Below, piece after piece: positions 1 to 8,770 of a DNA stretch of 64,000 bases. The stretch lies in NCBI RefSeq assembly GCF_023499255.1, contig NZ_CP092183.1, forward strand, positions 4,398,501 through 4,462,500, in the 5' to 3' direction. The translations under genes were made by a program, and so were the position numbers. Every line of letters begins with the position of its first letter. Position 1 is the stretch's first letter. The stretch comes from Couchioplanes caeruleus. Its GTDB lineage: Bacteria; Actinomycetota; Actinomycetes; Mycobacteriales; Micromonosporaceae. The notes below the pieces were generated by a model. It saw only the letters and a list, made by a program, of their open reading frames with translations. It did not search any database and was not told where the DNA came from.

Positions 1-149
1 GGCTGGGCTTCGTACGCGGACACGATGCGCAGCGGCACGTCGCGCCGGGCCGCCTCGCGGGCGGCCCACCGGACGGCGGCCTCGCCGGGTGCGGTGCCGT
101 CGGTGCCGGCGACGATCGGGCGGGCGGTCGTGATGGCGGTCTGTTCCAT
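1..149 (-). CDS. Universal stress protein (UspA family), N-terminal part only
   Basis: Reading the minus strand from an ATG at 149 gives about 49 residues beginning MEQTAITTARPIVAGTDGT, then an alanine/arginine helix (GEAAVRWAAREAARRDVPL) and the strand RIVSAYEAQ before the window edge. This is the first strand, nucleotide-binding loop (VAGTDGT) and helix 1 of a UspA domain. UspA proteins bind ATP or act as stress regulators in the cytoplasm. The gene is divergent from the DosR-like regulator at 303, a pairing common in actinobacterial dormancy regulons, so the 153-bp gap probably holds both promoters; I saw no clear DosR box in it. The C-terminus lies outside the window. Confidence 0.75.
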   Translation of the reverse strand, partial: MEQTAITTARPIVAGTDGTAPGEAAVRWAAREAARRDVPLRIVSAYEAQ

Positions 150-302
150 GGGTTCATGGAATCCCGGCGCCCGGACCTCGCGGCAGGGACGGCGGTCATC
201 GGCGGCCGGGCCGTTCGGCCCATCGACGGCTTTTGTGCGTGGTCGGCGACACAGGACGTTAGACTCTTGGTGTCCGGGCCCCGGCCCAGGTAGGAAGTAC
301 AC

Positions 303-944
303 ATGATCCGTGTCTTTCTGCTCGACGACCATGAGGTGGTCCGTCGTGGGCTCGCCGACCTTCTGCACGCCGCCGGGGACATCGAGGTGGTGGGTGAGTC
401 GGGCTCCGCGCAGGAGGCGGCGCGGCGCATCCCGGCGCTGCGTCCCGACGTGGCCGTGCTGGACGCGCGCCTGCCGGACGGCAACGGCATCGACGTGTGC
501 CGTGACGTGCGGGCCGTGGACTCGTCGATCAAGGGCCTGATCCTCACGTCGTACGAGGACGACGAGGCCCTGTTCGCGGCGATCATGGCGGGCGCGTCGG
601 GCTACGTGCTCAAGCAGATCCGCGGCACGGACCTGGTGGACGCGGTGCGCCGGGTGGCCTCCGGGCAGTCCCTGCTGGACCCGGCGGTGACGCAGCGGGT
701 GCTCGAGCGGATCCGGCACGGCGTGGAGCAGCCCCGCGAGCTGGCCTCGCTCACCGACCAGGAGCGCCGCATCCTCGAGTACGTCGCGGAGGGGCTGACC
801 AACCGCGAGATCGCCGGGAAGATGTTCCTCGCCGAGAAGACGGTGAAGAACTACGTCTCCAGCCTGCTCGCGAAGCTCGGCCTCGAGCGGCGCACCCAGG
901 CCGCCGTGCTGGCGACCCGGCTGCTGGGCGAGCACCCGCACTGA
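303..944 (+). CDS. NarL/FixJ-type response regulator, DosR/DevR-like
   Basis: A 213-residue two-domain regulator. The receiver domain has the acidic pair D8-D9, phosphoacceptor D54 in AVLDARLPDG, and the lysine in YVLKQI near 104. A LuxR-type HTH follows (about 145-205; LTDQERRILEYVAEGLTNREIA and KTVKNYVSSLLAKLGL). The domain order and the LDARLPDGNG block resemble DosR/DevR, which switches on dormancy and universal stress genes on hypoxia or NO signals; that function is inferred. The ATG at 303 is preceded by AGGAAG at a good distance. No sensor kinase is adjacent, so the partner must lie elsewhere. It is divergent from a universal stress protein gene, a likely target. Confidence 0.88.
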   Translation: MIRVFLLDDHEVVRRGLADLLHAAGDIEVVGESGSAQEAARRIPALRPDVAVLDARLPDGNGIDVCRDVRAVDSSIKGLILTSYEDDEALFAAIMAGASGYVLKQIRGTDLVDAVRRVASGQSLLDPAVTQRVLERIRHGVEQPRELASLTDQERRILEYVAEGLTNREIAGKMFLAEKTVKNYVSSLLAKLGLERRTQAAVLATRLLGEHPH

Positions 945-958
945 CCACGGCGCCGGGC

Positions 959-1879
959 TCAGCCGGCGGCGAGCACCAGCTCACGGATCCGCGGCACGGT
1001 GTCGTCCGCGACGTCGAGCACCACACGCGTCTGCCGCCCGGCGGACGCGTCTTCGACGACCGCGCCACGGCGGCCGTCGACCTCCACGCGCAGCCCCAGC
1101 ATCGGGGCGTCCGAGAGGTCGGCGGCCCCGGTGAGCACCGCCGCGGCGAGCGGGTCGTGCAGCGGCACCCGCCGCTCCCCGAGCACCGGCTCGTAGTAGT
1201 CGAAGTAGCCGGTCAGCATCGCCGCGAGCGCCGTGCTGAGCGGCGTACCGTGCGCGCGCAGCGCCTCCTGGTCGGCGGCGCCGAAACGGTGCCGCATCGT
1301 CACGTCGAGCGGCACCAGCGTCACCGGCCAGGCGGCGGCCAGCACCTCCGCGGCCGCCTCCGGGTCGACGGCGATGTTCGCCTCGCCGTGCCCGGTCACG
1401 TTGCCCGGCACCCGGACCGCGCCGCCCATGATCGTCACGTCGCGGACCAGCTCGGGCAGGCGCGGTTCGCGCCGCAGGGCCATCGCCAGGTTGGTCAGCG
1501 GGCCGGTCGCGAGGATCCGCAGCTCGCCCGGGCGGGCGCGGGCCAGCGCGAGGAGCAGATCGACGGCGGTCACGGGTACGGGCCCGGCCGCGGCCCGGGG
1601 CAGCTCGACCCCGCCGATCCCGTTGCCGCCGTGCACCACCGTGGCGTCGTGGGTGCTCGAGCCGTCGAGCGCGTGCCGGGCGCCGACCGCGACGGGTACG
1701 CCGCCACGACCGCCCAGCGCCAGCAGGTCGAGGGTGTTGCGGGCCGCCTGCTCCGCGCCGGTGTTGCCGGTGACCGTCCCGGCGCCGAGCAGCTCGGCGT
1801 GCGGGCTGCCGAGCAGCAGCGCGATGGCCAGCGCGTCGTCCACGCCGGTGTCGCAGTCCAGGTAGACGGGGTCGGTCAC
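959..1879 (-). CDS. Inosine-uridine-preferring nucleoside hydrolase family protein
   Basis: A 306-residue protein opening with the family fingerprint YLDCDTGVDDALAIALLL (DxDxxxDD calcium and ribose binding). It also has the TGPLTNLAMAL block (about 117-127), MGGAVRVPGN and NIAVDPEAAAEVL, all standard for nucleoside hydrolases that cleave the N-glycosidic bond of nucleosides in purine/pyrimidine salvage. Length is typical. Substrate cannot be told from sequence. The GTG start at 1879 follows a GAGGGAG Shine-Dalgarno. It is convergent with the DosR-like gene (14-bp gap) and divergent from the LLM oxidoreductase at 1930. Confidence 0.88.
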   Translation of the reverse strand: MTDPVYLDCDTGVDDALAIALLLGSPHAELLGAGTVTGNTGAEQAARNTLDLLALGGRGGVPVAVGARHALDGSSTHDATVVHGGNGIGGVELPRAAAGPVPVTAVDLLLALARARPGELRILATGPLTNLAMALRREPRLPELVRDVTIMGGAVRVPGNVTGHGEANIAVDPEAAAEVLAAAWPVTLVPLDVTMRHRFGAADQEALRAHGTPLSTALAAMLTGYFDYYEPVLGERRVPLHDPLAAAVLTGAADLSDAPMLGLRVEVDGRRGAVVEDASAGRQTRVVLDVADDTVPRIRELVLAAG

Positions 1880-1929
1880 GCGGGCTCCCTCGGGTTGGGC
1901 GGGGACGGCTGCGGGTAGGTACGCGGCCC

Positions 1930-2886
1930 ATGACGGAGTACGGAATCCATTGTTCCCACGAGCAGATCCCGCCCGCCGATCTTCTCGCGGCGGTGGTCGC
2001 CGCCGAACGGGCGGGGTTCGACGCCGCCATGTGCTCGGACCACTTCTCGCCGTGGAGCGCGCGGCAGGGACAGTCCGCCTTCGCCTGGTCGTGGCTGGGT
2101 GCCGCGCTGCAGGCCACGAACCTGTCGTTCGGCGTCGTCAACGCGCCGGGGCAGCGGTACCACCCGGCGATCATCGCGCAGGCCATCGGGACGCTCGGCG
2201 CGATGTACCCCGGCCGCTTCTGGGCGGCGCTGGGCACCGGCGAGTACAGCAACGAGCACGTCACCGGCGCGCCGTGGCCCCGCAAGGAGGTCCGCAACGC
2301 GCGGCTGCGCGAGTGCGTCGACGTGATCCGTGACCTGCTCGCCGGCGAGGAGGTCACCCGGGACGGGCTGGTCACCGTGGACCGGGCGCGGTTGTGGACC
2401 CGGCCGCCGGAGCCGCCACCGCTGATCGGGGCGGCGGTCAGCACCGAGACCGCCGCGTGGTGCGCGCAGTGGGCCGACGGGCTGGTCACGGTCAATGCGC
2501 CGGAGGAGAAGCTGCGCGCGATGATCGCGGCCTACCGGGACGCCGGCGGCCGCGGCCCGATCTGCCTGCAGGTGCACCTGAGCTGGGCGGCGACCGAGGC
2601 CGAGGCCGAGGAGATCGCGTACGACCAGTGGCGCAGCAACATCTTCCCGCCGCCGGTCTGCTGGGACCTGGAGACCGCCGAGCACTTCGACGTCGTGTCG
2701 CAGAACGTGACGGTCGAGCAGGTCCGCTCGGTCGTCAACGTCTCCGCGGACCTGGAGCGGCACACCGAGTGGCTGCGCGGGTACGCCGGCCTGGGATTCG
2801 ACCGCATCTACCTGCACCACGTCGGCCAGGACCTGAGCGACTTCGTGACGGCCTTCGGCGCGAAGGTGCTGCCCGCGCTGCGCTGA
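1930..2886 (+). CDS. LLM-class (luciferase-like / F420-type) oxidoreductase
   Basis: A 318-residue TIM-barrel protein of the bacterial luciferase-like superfamily. It has SDHFSPWSARQGQSAFAWSW near the N-terminus, AQAIGTLGAMYPGRFWAALGTGEY, RLRECVDVIRDLL, PPLIGAAVSTETAAWCAQWADG and a C-terminal LGFDRIYLHHVG. These are the blocks of the F420-dependent glucose-6-phosphate dehydrogenase-like LLM group; close relatives are often labelled TIGR03885-type. Whether it uses F420 or FMN, and on what substrate, cannot be read. ATG start at 1930, 50 bp from the divergent nucleoside hydrolase start, so they probably share a control region. Confidence 0.82.
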   Translation: MTEYGIHCSHEQIPPADLLAAVVAAERAGFDAAMCSDHFSPWSARQGQSAFAWSWLGAALQATNLSFGVVNAPGQRYHPAIIAQAIGTLGAMYPGRFWAALGTGEYSNEHVTGAPWPRKEVRNARLRECVDVIRDLLAGEEVTRDGLVTVDRARLWTRPPEPPPLIGAAVSTETAAWCAQWADGLVTVNAPEEKLRAMIAAYRDAGGRGPICLQVHLSWAATEAEAEEIAYDQWRSNIFPPPVCWDLETAEHFDVVSQNVTVEQVRSVVNVSADLERHTEWLRGYAGLGFDRIYLHHVGQDLSDFVTAFGAKVLPALR

Positions 2887-2912
2887 GGAGCCCTGCCGCA
2901 GACGGGTGAGGG

Positions 2913-3782
2913 TCAGAGGTCGAGCTGGTAGAGCACCGACCAGTGGGTGGGTGCGTACCCCAGGGTGTCGTTCACCCGGCGCATCGCGACGTTGCTGTCC
3001 GCGGTGTCGGTGAGCAGCCCCGCGACACCCGGGTGCGCCTCGCGGACGTGCAGGATCGCGGCGGCCTTCATCCAGCGTGCGAGGCCCCGGCCGCGGTGCT
3101 CGGCCAGCACGCCGGTGCCGTAGTGCTGCGCGTCGCCGGTGCCCGTGCCCGGCACGACGAGCTCGGTGAAGCCCGCGACGCTGCCGTCGTCCTCGCGGAT
3201 CGCCGCCACGGTGCACAGGACGTCGCCGCGCCGGTCGATCGCCGCGGCGATGGCGCGTACCCGGTCGACGTCCCACTCCTCGGCCGCGACGTCGGTCTCG
3301 TCCATCGGCATGTCGTCCATCGCCCGCCGGGAGGCGGCGAACGAGGGTGCCAGGTCGCCGGCGACCGTGCCCTCCCAGCTGTGCAGGCGATATCCCGGGT
3401 GCGGCTCGCGTGCCAGGGCGGCGAGCCGGGCGAGGTCGGCGTCGGCGACGGCGAGCCGCGCGAAGGTCAGGTTGAGCACCGGCCGCATCCCGCGGGTCGC
3501 GAGGAACGGCGAGCCGCCCGTCACCGGGCCGGCCGTGACCGATCGCCGTCCGAGCTTGCGGGCGGCGGCGGTCGCCGCCTCGAACAGGGCGGTGCCGACG
3601 CCGTGCCGGCGTTCCGCCGGGTGGACCGACACGTCGAGCTCGGCGCGGTGGTCGGCCCCGGGGGCGGTCGGGACCCGCAGGTACGCGATCCCCAGCGGCC
3701 GCCCGTCCTCCCCGGTGGCCACCCACGCCAGCCGGTACGACGACGAACCCGGTTCGGTGTCCCGCAACGCTGTGATGTGCAC
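2913..3782 (-). CDS. Tandem-GNAT N-acetyltransferase
   Basis: A 289-residue protein with two GNAT folds. The first (about 1-135) has HPAERRHGVGTALFEAATAAARKLG, the acetyl-CoA pyrophosphate loop in the form RRxGxG. The second (about 150-289) has the loop EHRGRGLARWMKAAAILHVRE and DTADSNVAMRRVNDTLGYAPTHWS, which is the usual C-terminal half of actinobacterial two-domain GNATs. Acyl acceptor unknown. The start is GTG at 3782. It is convergent with the LLM gene and divergent from the polysaccharide genes that follow; the two operator-like palindromes lie just upstream of its start. Confidence 0.8.
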   Translation of the reverse strand: MHITALRDTEPGSSSYRLAWVATGEDGRPLGIAYLRVPTAPGADHRAELDVSVHPAERRHGVGTALFEAATAAARKLGRRSVTAGPVTGGSPFLATRGMRPVLNLTFARLAVADADLARLAALAREPHPGYRLHSWEGTVAGDLAPSFAASRRAMDDMPMDETDVAAEEWDVDRVRAIAAAIDRRGDVLCTVAAIREDDGSVAGFTELVVPGTGTGDAQHYGTGVLAEHRGRGLARWMKAAAILHVREAHPGVAGLLTDTADSNVAMRRVNDTLGYAPTHWSVLYQLDL

Positions 3783-3809
3783 GCCTCATTGTCGCCCGCC
3801 GGGGATGCC

Positions 3810-3823
3810 GGGAAGCGCTTCCC
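3810..3823. promoter_or_regulatory. Perfect 14-nt LacI-type palindrome (operator candidate)
   Basis: GGGAAGCGCTTCCC is a perfect palindrome with the central AGCGCT typical of operators of LacI-family carbohydrate regulators (compare the CebR box). It lies about 195 bp before the start of the alginate-lyase-family gene and 28 bp before the divergent GNAT start. No LacI-family gene is in the window, so the regulator is unknown. Confidence 0.5.
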
Positions 3824-3866
3824 GTGCGTAACCGGTTCCGGACCGTGAAATCGGCCCCGCCACACG

Positions 3867-3880
3867 AGAAAGCGCTCTCT
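3867..3880. promoter_or_regulatory. Second, imperfect LacI-type palindrome
   Basis: AGAAAGCGCTCTCT shares the AGCGCT core with the site at 3810; one of its seven base pairs is mismatched. The centres of the two sites are about 57 bp apart, close to five and a half helical turns. Together they suggest sugar-responsive repression of the downstream secreted hydrolases. Confidence 0.4.
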
Positions 3881-4004
3881 GGTCGTGGAACCTTTCGGCA
3901 TCCTTAAGTCCGTCGATGCGTGCTTGACCGCGTCCGGTTCGCCGCGATTGAGTACCCGACTGTTAAGTGCCTTTCCGGTTCCCCGCCCCCACCCGGAGTT
4001 CCCC

Positions 4005-5197
4005 GTGCGTAGATTCCCCCGTCGCACCGCCCTCGCCGCCGGCACGCTCGTCCTGGCCGTGCTAGCCACGGTCGGCGTGCGGTTCACCGCCGACGCGTCC
4101 ACCGCCGCGGCCCCGGCCGCCTTCTCCCACCCCGGAGTGCTGGTCAGCCGGGCGCAGCTCGACTTCGTCAAGGGCCGGGTCGCGGCCGGGGCGCAACCCT
4201 GGCTCGCCGCGTACGACCAGATGAGGGCCAGCCGGTACGCCTCCCTGACGCGTACGCCGAAGCCCCGCGCGACCGTCGAGTGCGGCTCCTACTCCAACCC
4301 GAACAACGGCTGCACCGACGAGCGTGAGGACGCGATCGCCGCGTACACCGACGCGCTGACCTGGTACATCACCGGCGATGCGGCGTACGCGAAGAAGTCG
4401 ATCGAGTTGATGGACGCGTGGTCGGCGACCATCCGGAACCACACCAACAGCAACGCCCCGCTGCAGACCGCGTGGGCCGGCTCGGTGTGGCCGCGCGCCG
4501 CCGAGATCATCAAGCACGCGTACGGGACGTGGCCGAACCAGGCCCGCTTCGCCACCATGCTGCGCGACGTCTACCTGCCCGTCGTCATCCCCGGCATCCA
4601 CAGCAACGGCAACTGGGAACTGTCGATGATGGAAGCCGCTACCGGCATCTCCGTCTTCCTCGACGACCGCTCCAGCTACGACCGGGCCATCGCGCGGTTC
4701 AAGCTGCGCGCGGCCTCGTACATCTACATCGCCGCCGACGGCGCCCAGCCGAAGTACCCGCCGGCCGGCGGCATCGACACCCGGGCCGAGCTGATCAGCT
4801 ACTGGCAGGGCCAAGCACGTTCGTCGACGGGCTGTCCCAGGAGACCTGCCGCGACTTCACCCACACCGGCTACGGCATCTCCGCCATCGCGCACGTCGCC
4901 GAGACCACCCGCATCCAGGGTGGCGACCTCTACCCCGAACTGCAGGACCGGCTGCGGCACGCGCTCGGGTTCCACACGAAATTAGAGAACGGTACGGCGG
5001 TGCCGTCGAGCATCTGCGGCGGCACCGTGACGAAGGGCCTCGGACCGGTCACCGAGGTCGCGTACAACGCCCTGCACAACCGGATGGGCATCGCGATGAG
5101 CAACACCGAGACGTACACGGTGGCCAAGCGCCCGCAGGGCAGCAACAACCTGTTCGTCGCGTGGGAAACCCTCACCCACGCGAACAACCCCGCCTGA
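4005..5197 (+). pseudogene. Alginate lyase family secreted protein, broken by a frameshift
   Basis: GTG at 4005 with GGAG six bases upstream starts a signal peptide (VRRFPRRTALAAGTLVLAVL...), then a helical-barrel alginate-lyase-family domain: SHPGVLVSRAQLDFVKGRV, YTDALTWYITGDAAYAKKSIELMDAW, HSNGNWELSMMEAATGISVFL. Frame 1 reads cleanly to YWQGQ near 4815 and then becomes nonsense ending at 4985. The expected continuation FVDGLSQETCRDFTHTGYGI... resumes in another frame just after 4815 and runs to the TGA at 5195-5197. A one- or two-base indel around 4810-4820 therefore splits it. It could be a true pseudogene or a sequencing error; the two halves are otherwise intact and in family order. The likely substrate is a uronic-acid polysaccharide, unproven. 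Confidence 0.8.
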
Positions 5198-5223
5198 TCC
5201 CCTCTCCCACGAAGGTTCCCCGC

Positions 5224-7095
5224 ATGAATCCCCGCAGAAAGCGGCGCCTGATCGCCGTCCTCGCCTCGGCGACGGTCGTCGGCGGCCTCGGCGTCGCCGG
5301 TGTCACCACCGCCCTGGCCGCCACCACCGGCACGGTCGTCAGCTCCGCCAACGGCAAGTGCCTCGACGTGACCGACGGCTCCACCGCCAACGGCACCCTG
5401 CCCCAGATGTGGTCCTGCGCGAGCGGACCCAACCAGACCTGGACGTACGGCGACGACCAGTCGCTCAAGGGCCTCGGCAAGTGCCTCGACGTGGCGGGCG
5501 GCGCCACGACCGACGGCGCCGTCGTGCACCTGTGGGACTGCTACGCCGGGCTCACCAGTCAGCAGTGGACGTACACCGCGGGCCGTGACCTGGTGAACGT
5601 CAAGTCCGGCAAGTGCCTCGACATCAAGGACAACAACCTCGCCGACGGCGCGAAGCTGCAGATCTGGACCTGCTCCGGCGGGGCCAACCAGAAGTGGACG
5701 GTCAACGGCGCGACCACGCCCCCGACCACCCCGCCGACCGTTCCACCGGGCAGCGGCAACCCCGACCTCGGCCCGAACGTCACGATCTTCGACCCGTCCA
5801 TGTCCGCGTCGACGATCCAGAACAAGCTCACCTCGGTCTTCAACCAGCAGGTGAGCAACCAGTTCGGCACCCAGCGGTACGCCCTGCTCTTCAAGCCGGG
5901 CAGCTACAGCGTGGACGCCAACGTCGGCTTCTTCACCCAGGTCGCCGGTCTCGGGCTCAGTCCCGACCAGGTGACGATCAACGGCCGGGTGCACGCCGAG
6001 GCCGACTGGTGGCCGGACGGCTCCCAGAACGCCACTCAGAACTTCTGGCGCTCCGCCGAGGGCCTGTCGGTCAACCCGACCGGCGGCCTCGACCGGTGGG
6101 CGGTCTCGCAGGCGGCGCCGTACCGGCGGATGCACGTCCGCGGCAACCTCGCGCTGTCCGACGGCGGCTGGTCGTCCGGCGGGTTCATGTCCGACACGAA
6201 GATCGACGGGCAGATCCAGTCCGGGTCGCAGCAGCAGTGGCTGACCCGCAACTCGCAGATGGGCAGCTGGTCGGGCTCCAACTGGAACCAGGTCTTCGTC
6301 GGTGACCAGGGCGCGCCGGCGAACAGCTTCCCGTCGCCGCCGTACACGACCGTGGCGCAGACCCCGAAGGTCGCCGAGAAGCCGTACCTGTACGTCGACG
6401 CGAGCGGCAACTACCAGGTGTTCGTCCCCTCGGTGCGCAGCAACTCGTCCGGCACCACGTGGGCGAACGGCACCCCGGCCGGCACCTCGCTGCCGATCGG
6501 CAGCTTCTACGTGGTCAAGCCCGGCGACACCGCGGCGAGCATCAACGCGGCCCTCGCGTCCGGCAAGAACCTGCTGGTCACGCCGGCCACGTACCACCTG
6601 AACGCGCCGATCACGGTGACCCGGGCGAACACCGTCGTGCTGGGCCTCGGCCTCAACACGGCCGCCAACGGGCTCGTGGTCAACGGCGACGACGTCGCGT
6701 TCTACGGCCTCTTCGTCGAGCACTACCAGCAGTACCAGACGATCTGGAACGGCGAGAACGGGCGCACGTACTTCTACCAGAACGAGATGCCGTACGACCC
6801 GCCGAACCAGGCCGCGTACATGAACGGCTCGACCCAGGGCTGGGCGGCGTACAAGGTGGCCGACTCGGTCACCAACCACCAGGCGTGGGGGCTGGGCAGC
6901 TACTGCTACTTCAACGTCAACCCGGCGGTGGCGAATGCCCGCGCCTTCGAGGTCCCGGCCAAGCCGGGCGTCAAGTTCACGAACATGGTGACCGTGTCGC
7001 TCGGCGGCACCGGCACGATCTCGCACGTCATCAACACCAAGGGCGCCGCGGTCAACAGCGGCCACCAGGTCGAGAACCTGGTCAGCGGCCCCTGA
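5224..7095 (+). CDS. Secreted ricin-lectin (CBM13) plus GH55-like beta-helix protein
   Basis: ATG at 5224 (GAAGG upstream) begins a signal peptide MNPRRKRRLIAVLASATVV ending near ALA-AT. Residues about 35-165 form one ricin B-type trefoil with three repeats (KCLDVTDGSTANGT, KCLDVAGGATTDGA, KCLDIKDNNLADGA, each ending in QxW). A Pro/Thr linker follows. The remaining roughly 430 residues start NVTIFDPSMSASTIQNKL and contain YALLFKPGSYSVDANVGF, FWRSAEGLSVNPTGG and GLFVEHYQQYQTIWNGENG. These match the large actinobacterial family often called coagulation factor 5/8 or adenylyl-cyclase-like, related to GH55 exo-beta-1,3-glucanases such as SacteLam55A. Beta-1,3-glucan hydrolysis is an inference. 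It probably shares a promoter with the alginate-lyase-family gene 26 bp upstream. Confidence 0.78.
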   Translation: MNPRRKRRLIAVLASATVVGGLGVAGVTTALAATTGTVVSSANGKCLDVTDGSTANGTLPQMWSCASGPNQTWTYGDDQSLKGLGKCLDVAGGATTDGAVVHLWDCYAGLTSQQWTYTAGRDLVNVKSGKCLDIKDNNLADGAKLQIWTCSGGANQKWTVNGATTPPTTPPTVPPGSGNPDLGPNVTIFDPSMSASTIQNKLTSVFNQQVSNQFGTQRYALLFKPGSYSVDANVGFFTQVAGLGLSPDQVTINGRVHAEADWWPDGSQNATQNFWRSAEGLSVNPTGGLDRWAVSQAAPYRRMHVRGNLALSDGGWSSGGFMSDTKIDGQIQSGSQQQWLTRNSQMGSWSGSNWNQVFVGDQGAPANSFPSPPYTTVAQTPKVAEKPYLYVDASGNYQVFVPSVRSNSSGTTWANGTPAGTSLPIGSFYVVKPGDTAASINAALASGKNLLVTPATYHLNAPITVTRANTVVLGLGLNTAANGLVVNGDDVAFYGLFVEHYQQYQTIWNGENGRTYFYQNEMPYDPPNQAAYMNGSTQGWAAYKVADSVTNHQAWGLGSYCYFNVNPAVANARAFEVPAKPGVKFTNMVTVSLGGTGTISHVINTKGAAVNSGHQVENLVSGP

Positions 7096-7110
7096 CAGTA
7101 CGGCGCATCG

Positions 7111-7140
7111 CGGCCCGCCCGGGAAGATCCGGGCGGGCCG
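7111..7140. terminator. Perfect GC hairpin between convergent genes
   Basis: CGGCCCGCCCGG (7111-7122), loop GAAGAT, and its exact complement at 7129-7140 form a 12-bp stem. It lies 16 bp after the GH55-like stop and 10 bp before the convergent ABC permease stop, so it can serve as a bidirectional terminator. There is no T tract, as is common in high-GC actinobacteria. Confidence 0.8.
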
Positions 7141-7149
7141 CTCGGCGTC

Positions 7150-7844
7150 TCAGCGCTGCTTGTCGTACTTCCACTTCGCCCACACGTACCCGGCGAGCGC
7201 GATGCCGGCGCACCAGGCCGCCGACGCGACCAGGTCCGCGCCGACCGGCGTGCCCGCCAGCAGGCCGCGGACCGTCTCCATGATCGGCGTGTACGGCTGG
7301 TACTCGGCGAACTGCCGCAGCCCGGGGGGCATCGTGTCGGTCGGGACGAAACCGCTGCCCAGGAACGGGAGCAGGGTCAGCGGCAGGGGAGCACCGCCAG
7401 CACGCCCAGCCAGGCGCCAGGCCCCGCATCGCTGCGGAAACCCACGGCCACCGCGATGCCGACCACGATCACCAGGCCGATCAGCGTCTGGACGATGCTG
7501 CCCAGGACGTGCCCGGTGAGCACGCAGACGCGGGCGATCGCCATCGTGCGGAAGCGGGCCACGATGCCCTCGGTCATGTCCATGGCGACCGACACCGACG
7601 TCCCGGTGGCCGCGCCGCCGATGGTCATCAGCAGGATGCCCGGCAGCACGTACGTCAGGTACTCGGCGCGGCCGCCGCCGAGCCCGGCGCCCAGGGTGCC
7701 GCCGAAGACGAACACGAACAGCAGCAGGAAGATCACCGGCATGCCGGCGAGCATGACGGTCATCGCCGGGTACCGCTGCATGTGCCGCAGGTTGCGCCGC
7801 AGCATCGTGCCCGAGTCGCGGACCGCGAGGGCGAGGCTGCTCAT
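7150..7844 (-). pseudogene. DrrB-like ABC-2 permease with internal deletion and frameshift
   Basis: The N-terminal part (from ATG 7844) reads MSSLALAVRDSGTMLRRNLR... with membrane spans MTVMLAGMPVIFLLLFVFVFGG, AEYLTYVLPGILLMTIGGAA and SIVQTLIGLVIVVGIAVAVGF, then GAWLGVLAVLPCR and a stop at 7377. In another frame the correct C-terminus continues LTLLPFLGSGFVPTDTMPPGLRQFAEYQPYTP...WAKWKYDKQR to 7150. In intact DrrB/ABC-2 permeases a roughly 25-40 residue stretch with a further span separates the GVLA and LLPFL blocks. That stretch is missing here, so the lesion looks like a small internal deletion that also changed frame, not a single-base slip. It is probably non-functional, which would orphan the ATPase upstream. 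Confidence 0.75.
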
Positions 7845-8770
7845 CGGGCGGGCTCCTTCGTGGTCGTCGAGGCCGTCAGGGCGAGGAACACGTCGTCGAG
7901 GTCCGGGGTGTGCAGGGCCAGCGCGTCGAGCTCGACGCCGGCATCGTCCAGGGTGGCCAGCAGCGCGCGCAGCGACGCCACGCCGCCGTCGCCGGGCACG
8001 TCGAGGGTCAGGCCGACCTGCGGCACGGGCAGGTCGAGCAGGCGGGCGGCCCCCCGCAAGCCGTCCGCGCCGGTGAAGGTGAGGCTGACGTGGCCGCCCG
8101 GTACCAGCCGTTTGAGCTCGGCGGCGGTGCCCTCGGCGACGATCCGGCCGCCGTGCAGCACCGCGATGCGGTCGGCGAGCTCGTCGGCCTCCTCCAGGTA
8201 CTGCGTCGTCAGGAAGACCGTCACGCCGCCGGCGACCAGGCCGCGGATCGTGTCCCGGACCGCGCGGCGGCTGCGCGGGTCCAGGCCGGTCGTGGGCTCG
8301 TCGAGGAACAGCACCCGCGGGCTGCCCATCAGCCCCATGGCGATGTCCAGGCGCCGCCGCATGCCGCCCGAGTACGCCGACGCCACCTTGTGGGCCGCGT
8401 CCACCAGGTCGAACCGCGCCAGCAGCGCCGCCGCCCGCTCCCGGCCGCTCCGCCGGTCCAGGTGATGCAGGTCGGCCATCAGCAGCAGGTTCTCCTCGCC
8501 GGTCAGGAAGCCGTCCACGGCGGCGAACTGGCCGGTGACACCGATCGCGGCGCGGACCGCGTCCGGGTCCGTGCGCGGGTCGGCGCCGGCCACCCGGATC
8601 TCACCGCCGTCCGGGCGCAGCAGGGTGGTGAGGAGGCTGACGGTGGTGGTCTTGCCCGACCCGTTGGGACCGAGCAGGGCGAAGATCGAACCGGCCGGGA
8701 CGTCGAGGTCGATGCCGTCGAGGACGGTCTGGTTCCCGTACGCCTTGCGCAGGCCCGTCGCGGTGATCAT
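7841..8770 (-). CDS. DrrA-like ABC transporter ATP-binding protein
   Basis: A 309-residue ATPase: Walker A GPNGSGKTT (about 34-42), Q-loop in GVTGQFAAVDGFLTGEENL, signature YSGGMRRRLDIAMGL, Walker B VLFLDEPTTGLDPRSR and the switch histidine position replaced by glutamine in FLTTQYLEEADELADR, which is normal in the DrrA family. The C-terminal tail (LPVPQVGLTLDVPG...DLDDVFLALT) is the usual DrrA extension. The family energises export of drugs or lipids with an ABC-2 permease. Here the partner permease is broken. Four-base overlaps with genes on both sides show a translationally coupled operon running from 10205 to 7150. Confidence 0.9.
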   Translation of the reverse strand: MITATGLRKAYGNQTVLDGIDLDVPAGSIFALLGPNGSGKTTTVSLLTTLLRPDGGEIRVAGADPRTDPDAVRAAIGVTGQFAAVDGFLTGEENLLLMADLHHLDRRSGRERAAALLARFDLVDAAHKVASAYSGGMRRRLDIAMGLMGSPRVLFLDEPTTGLDPRSRRAVRDTIRGLVAGGVTVFLTTQYLEEADELADRIAVLHGGRIVAEGTAAELKRLVPGGHVSLTFTGADGLRGAARLLDLPVPQVGLTLDVPGDGGVASLRALLATLDDAGVELDALALHTPDLDDVFLALTASTTTKEPAR

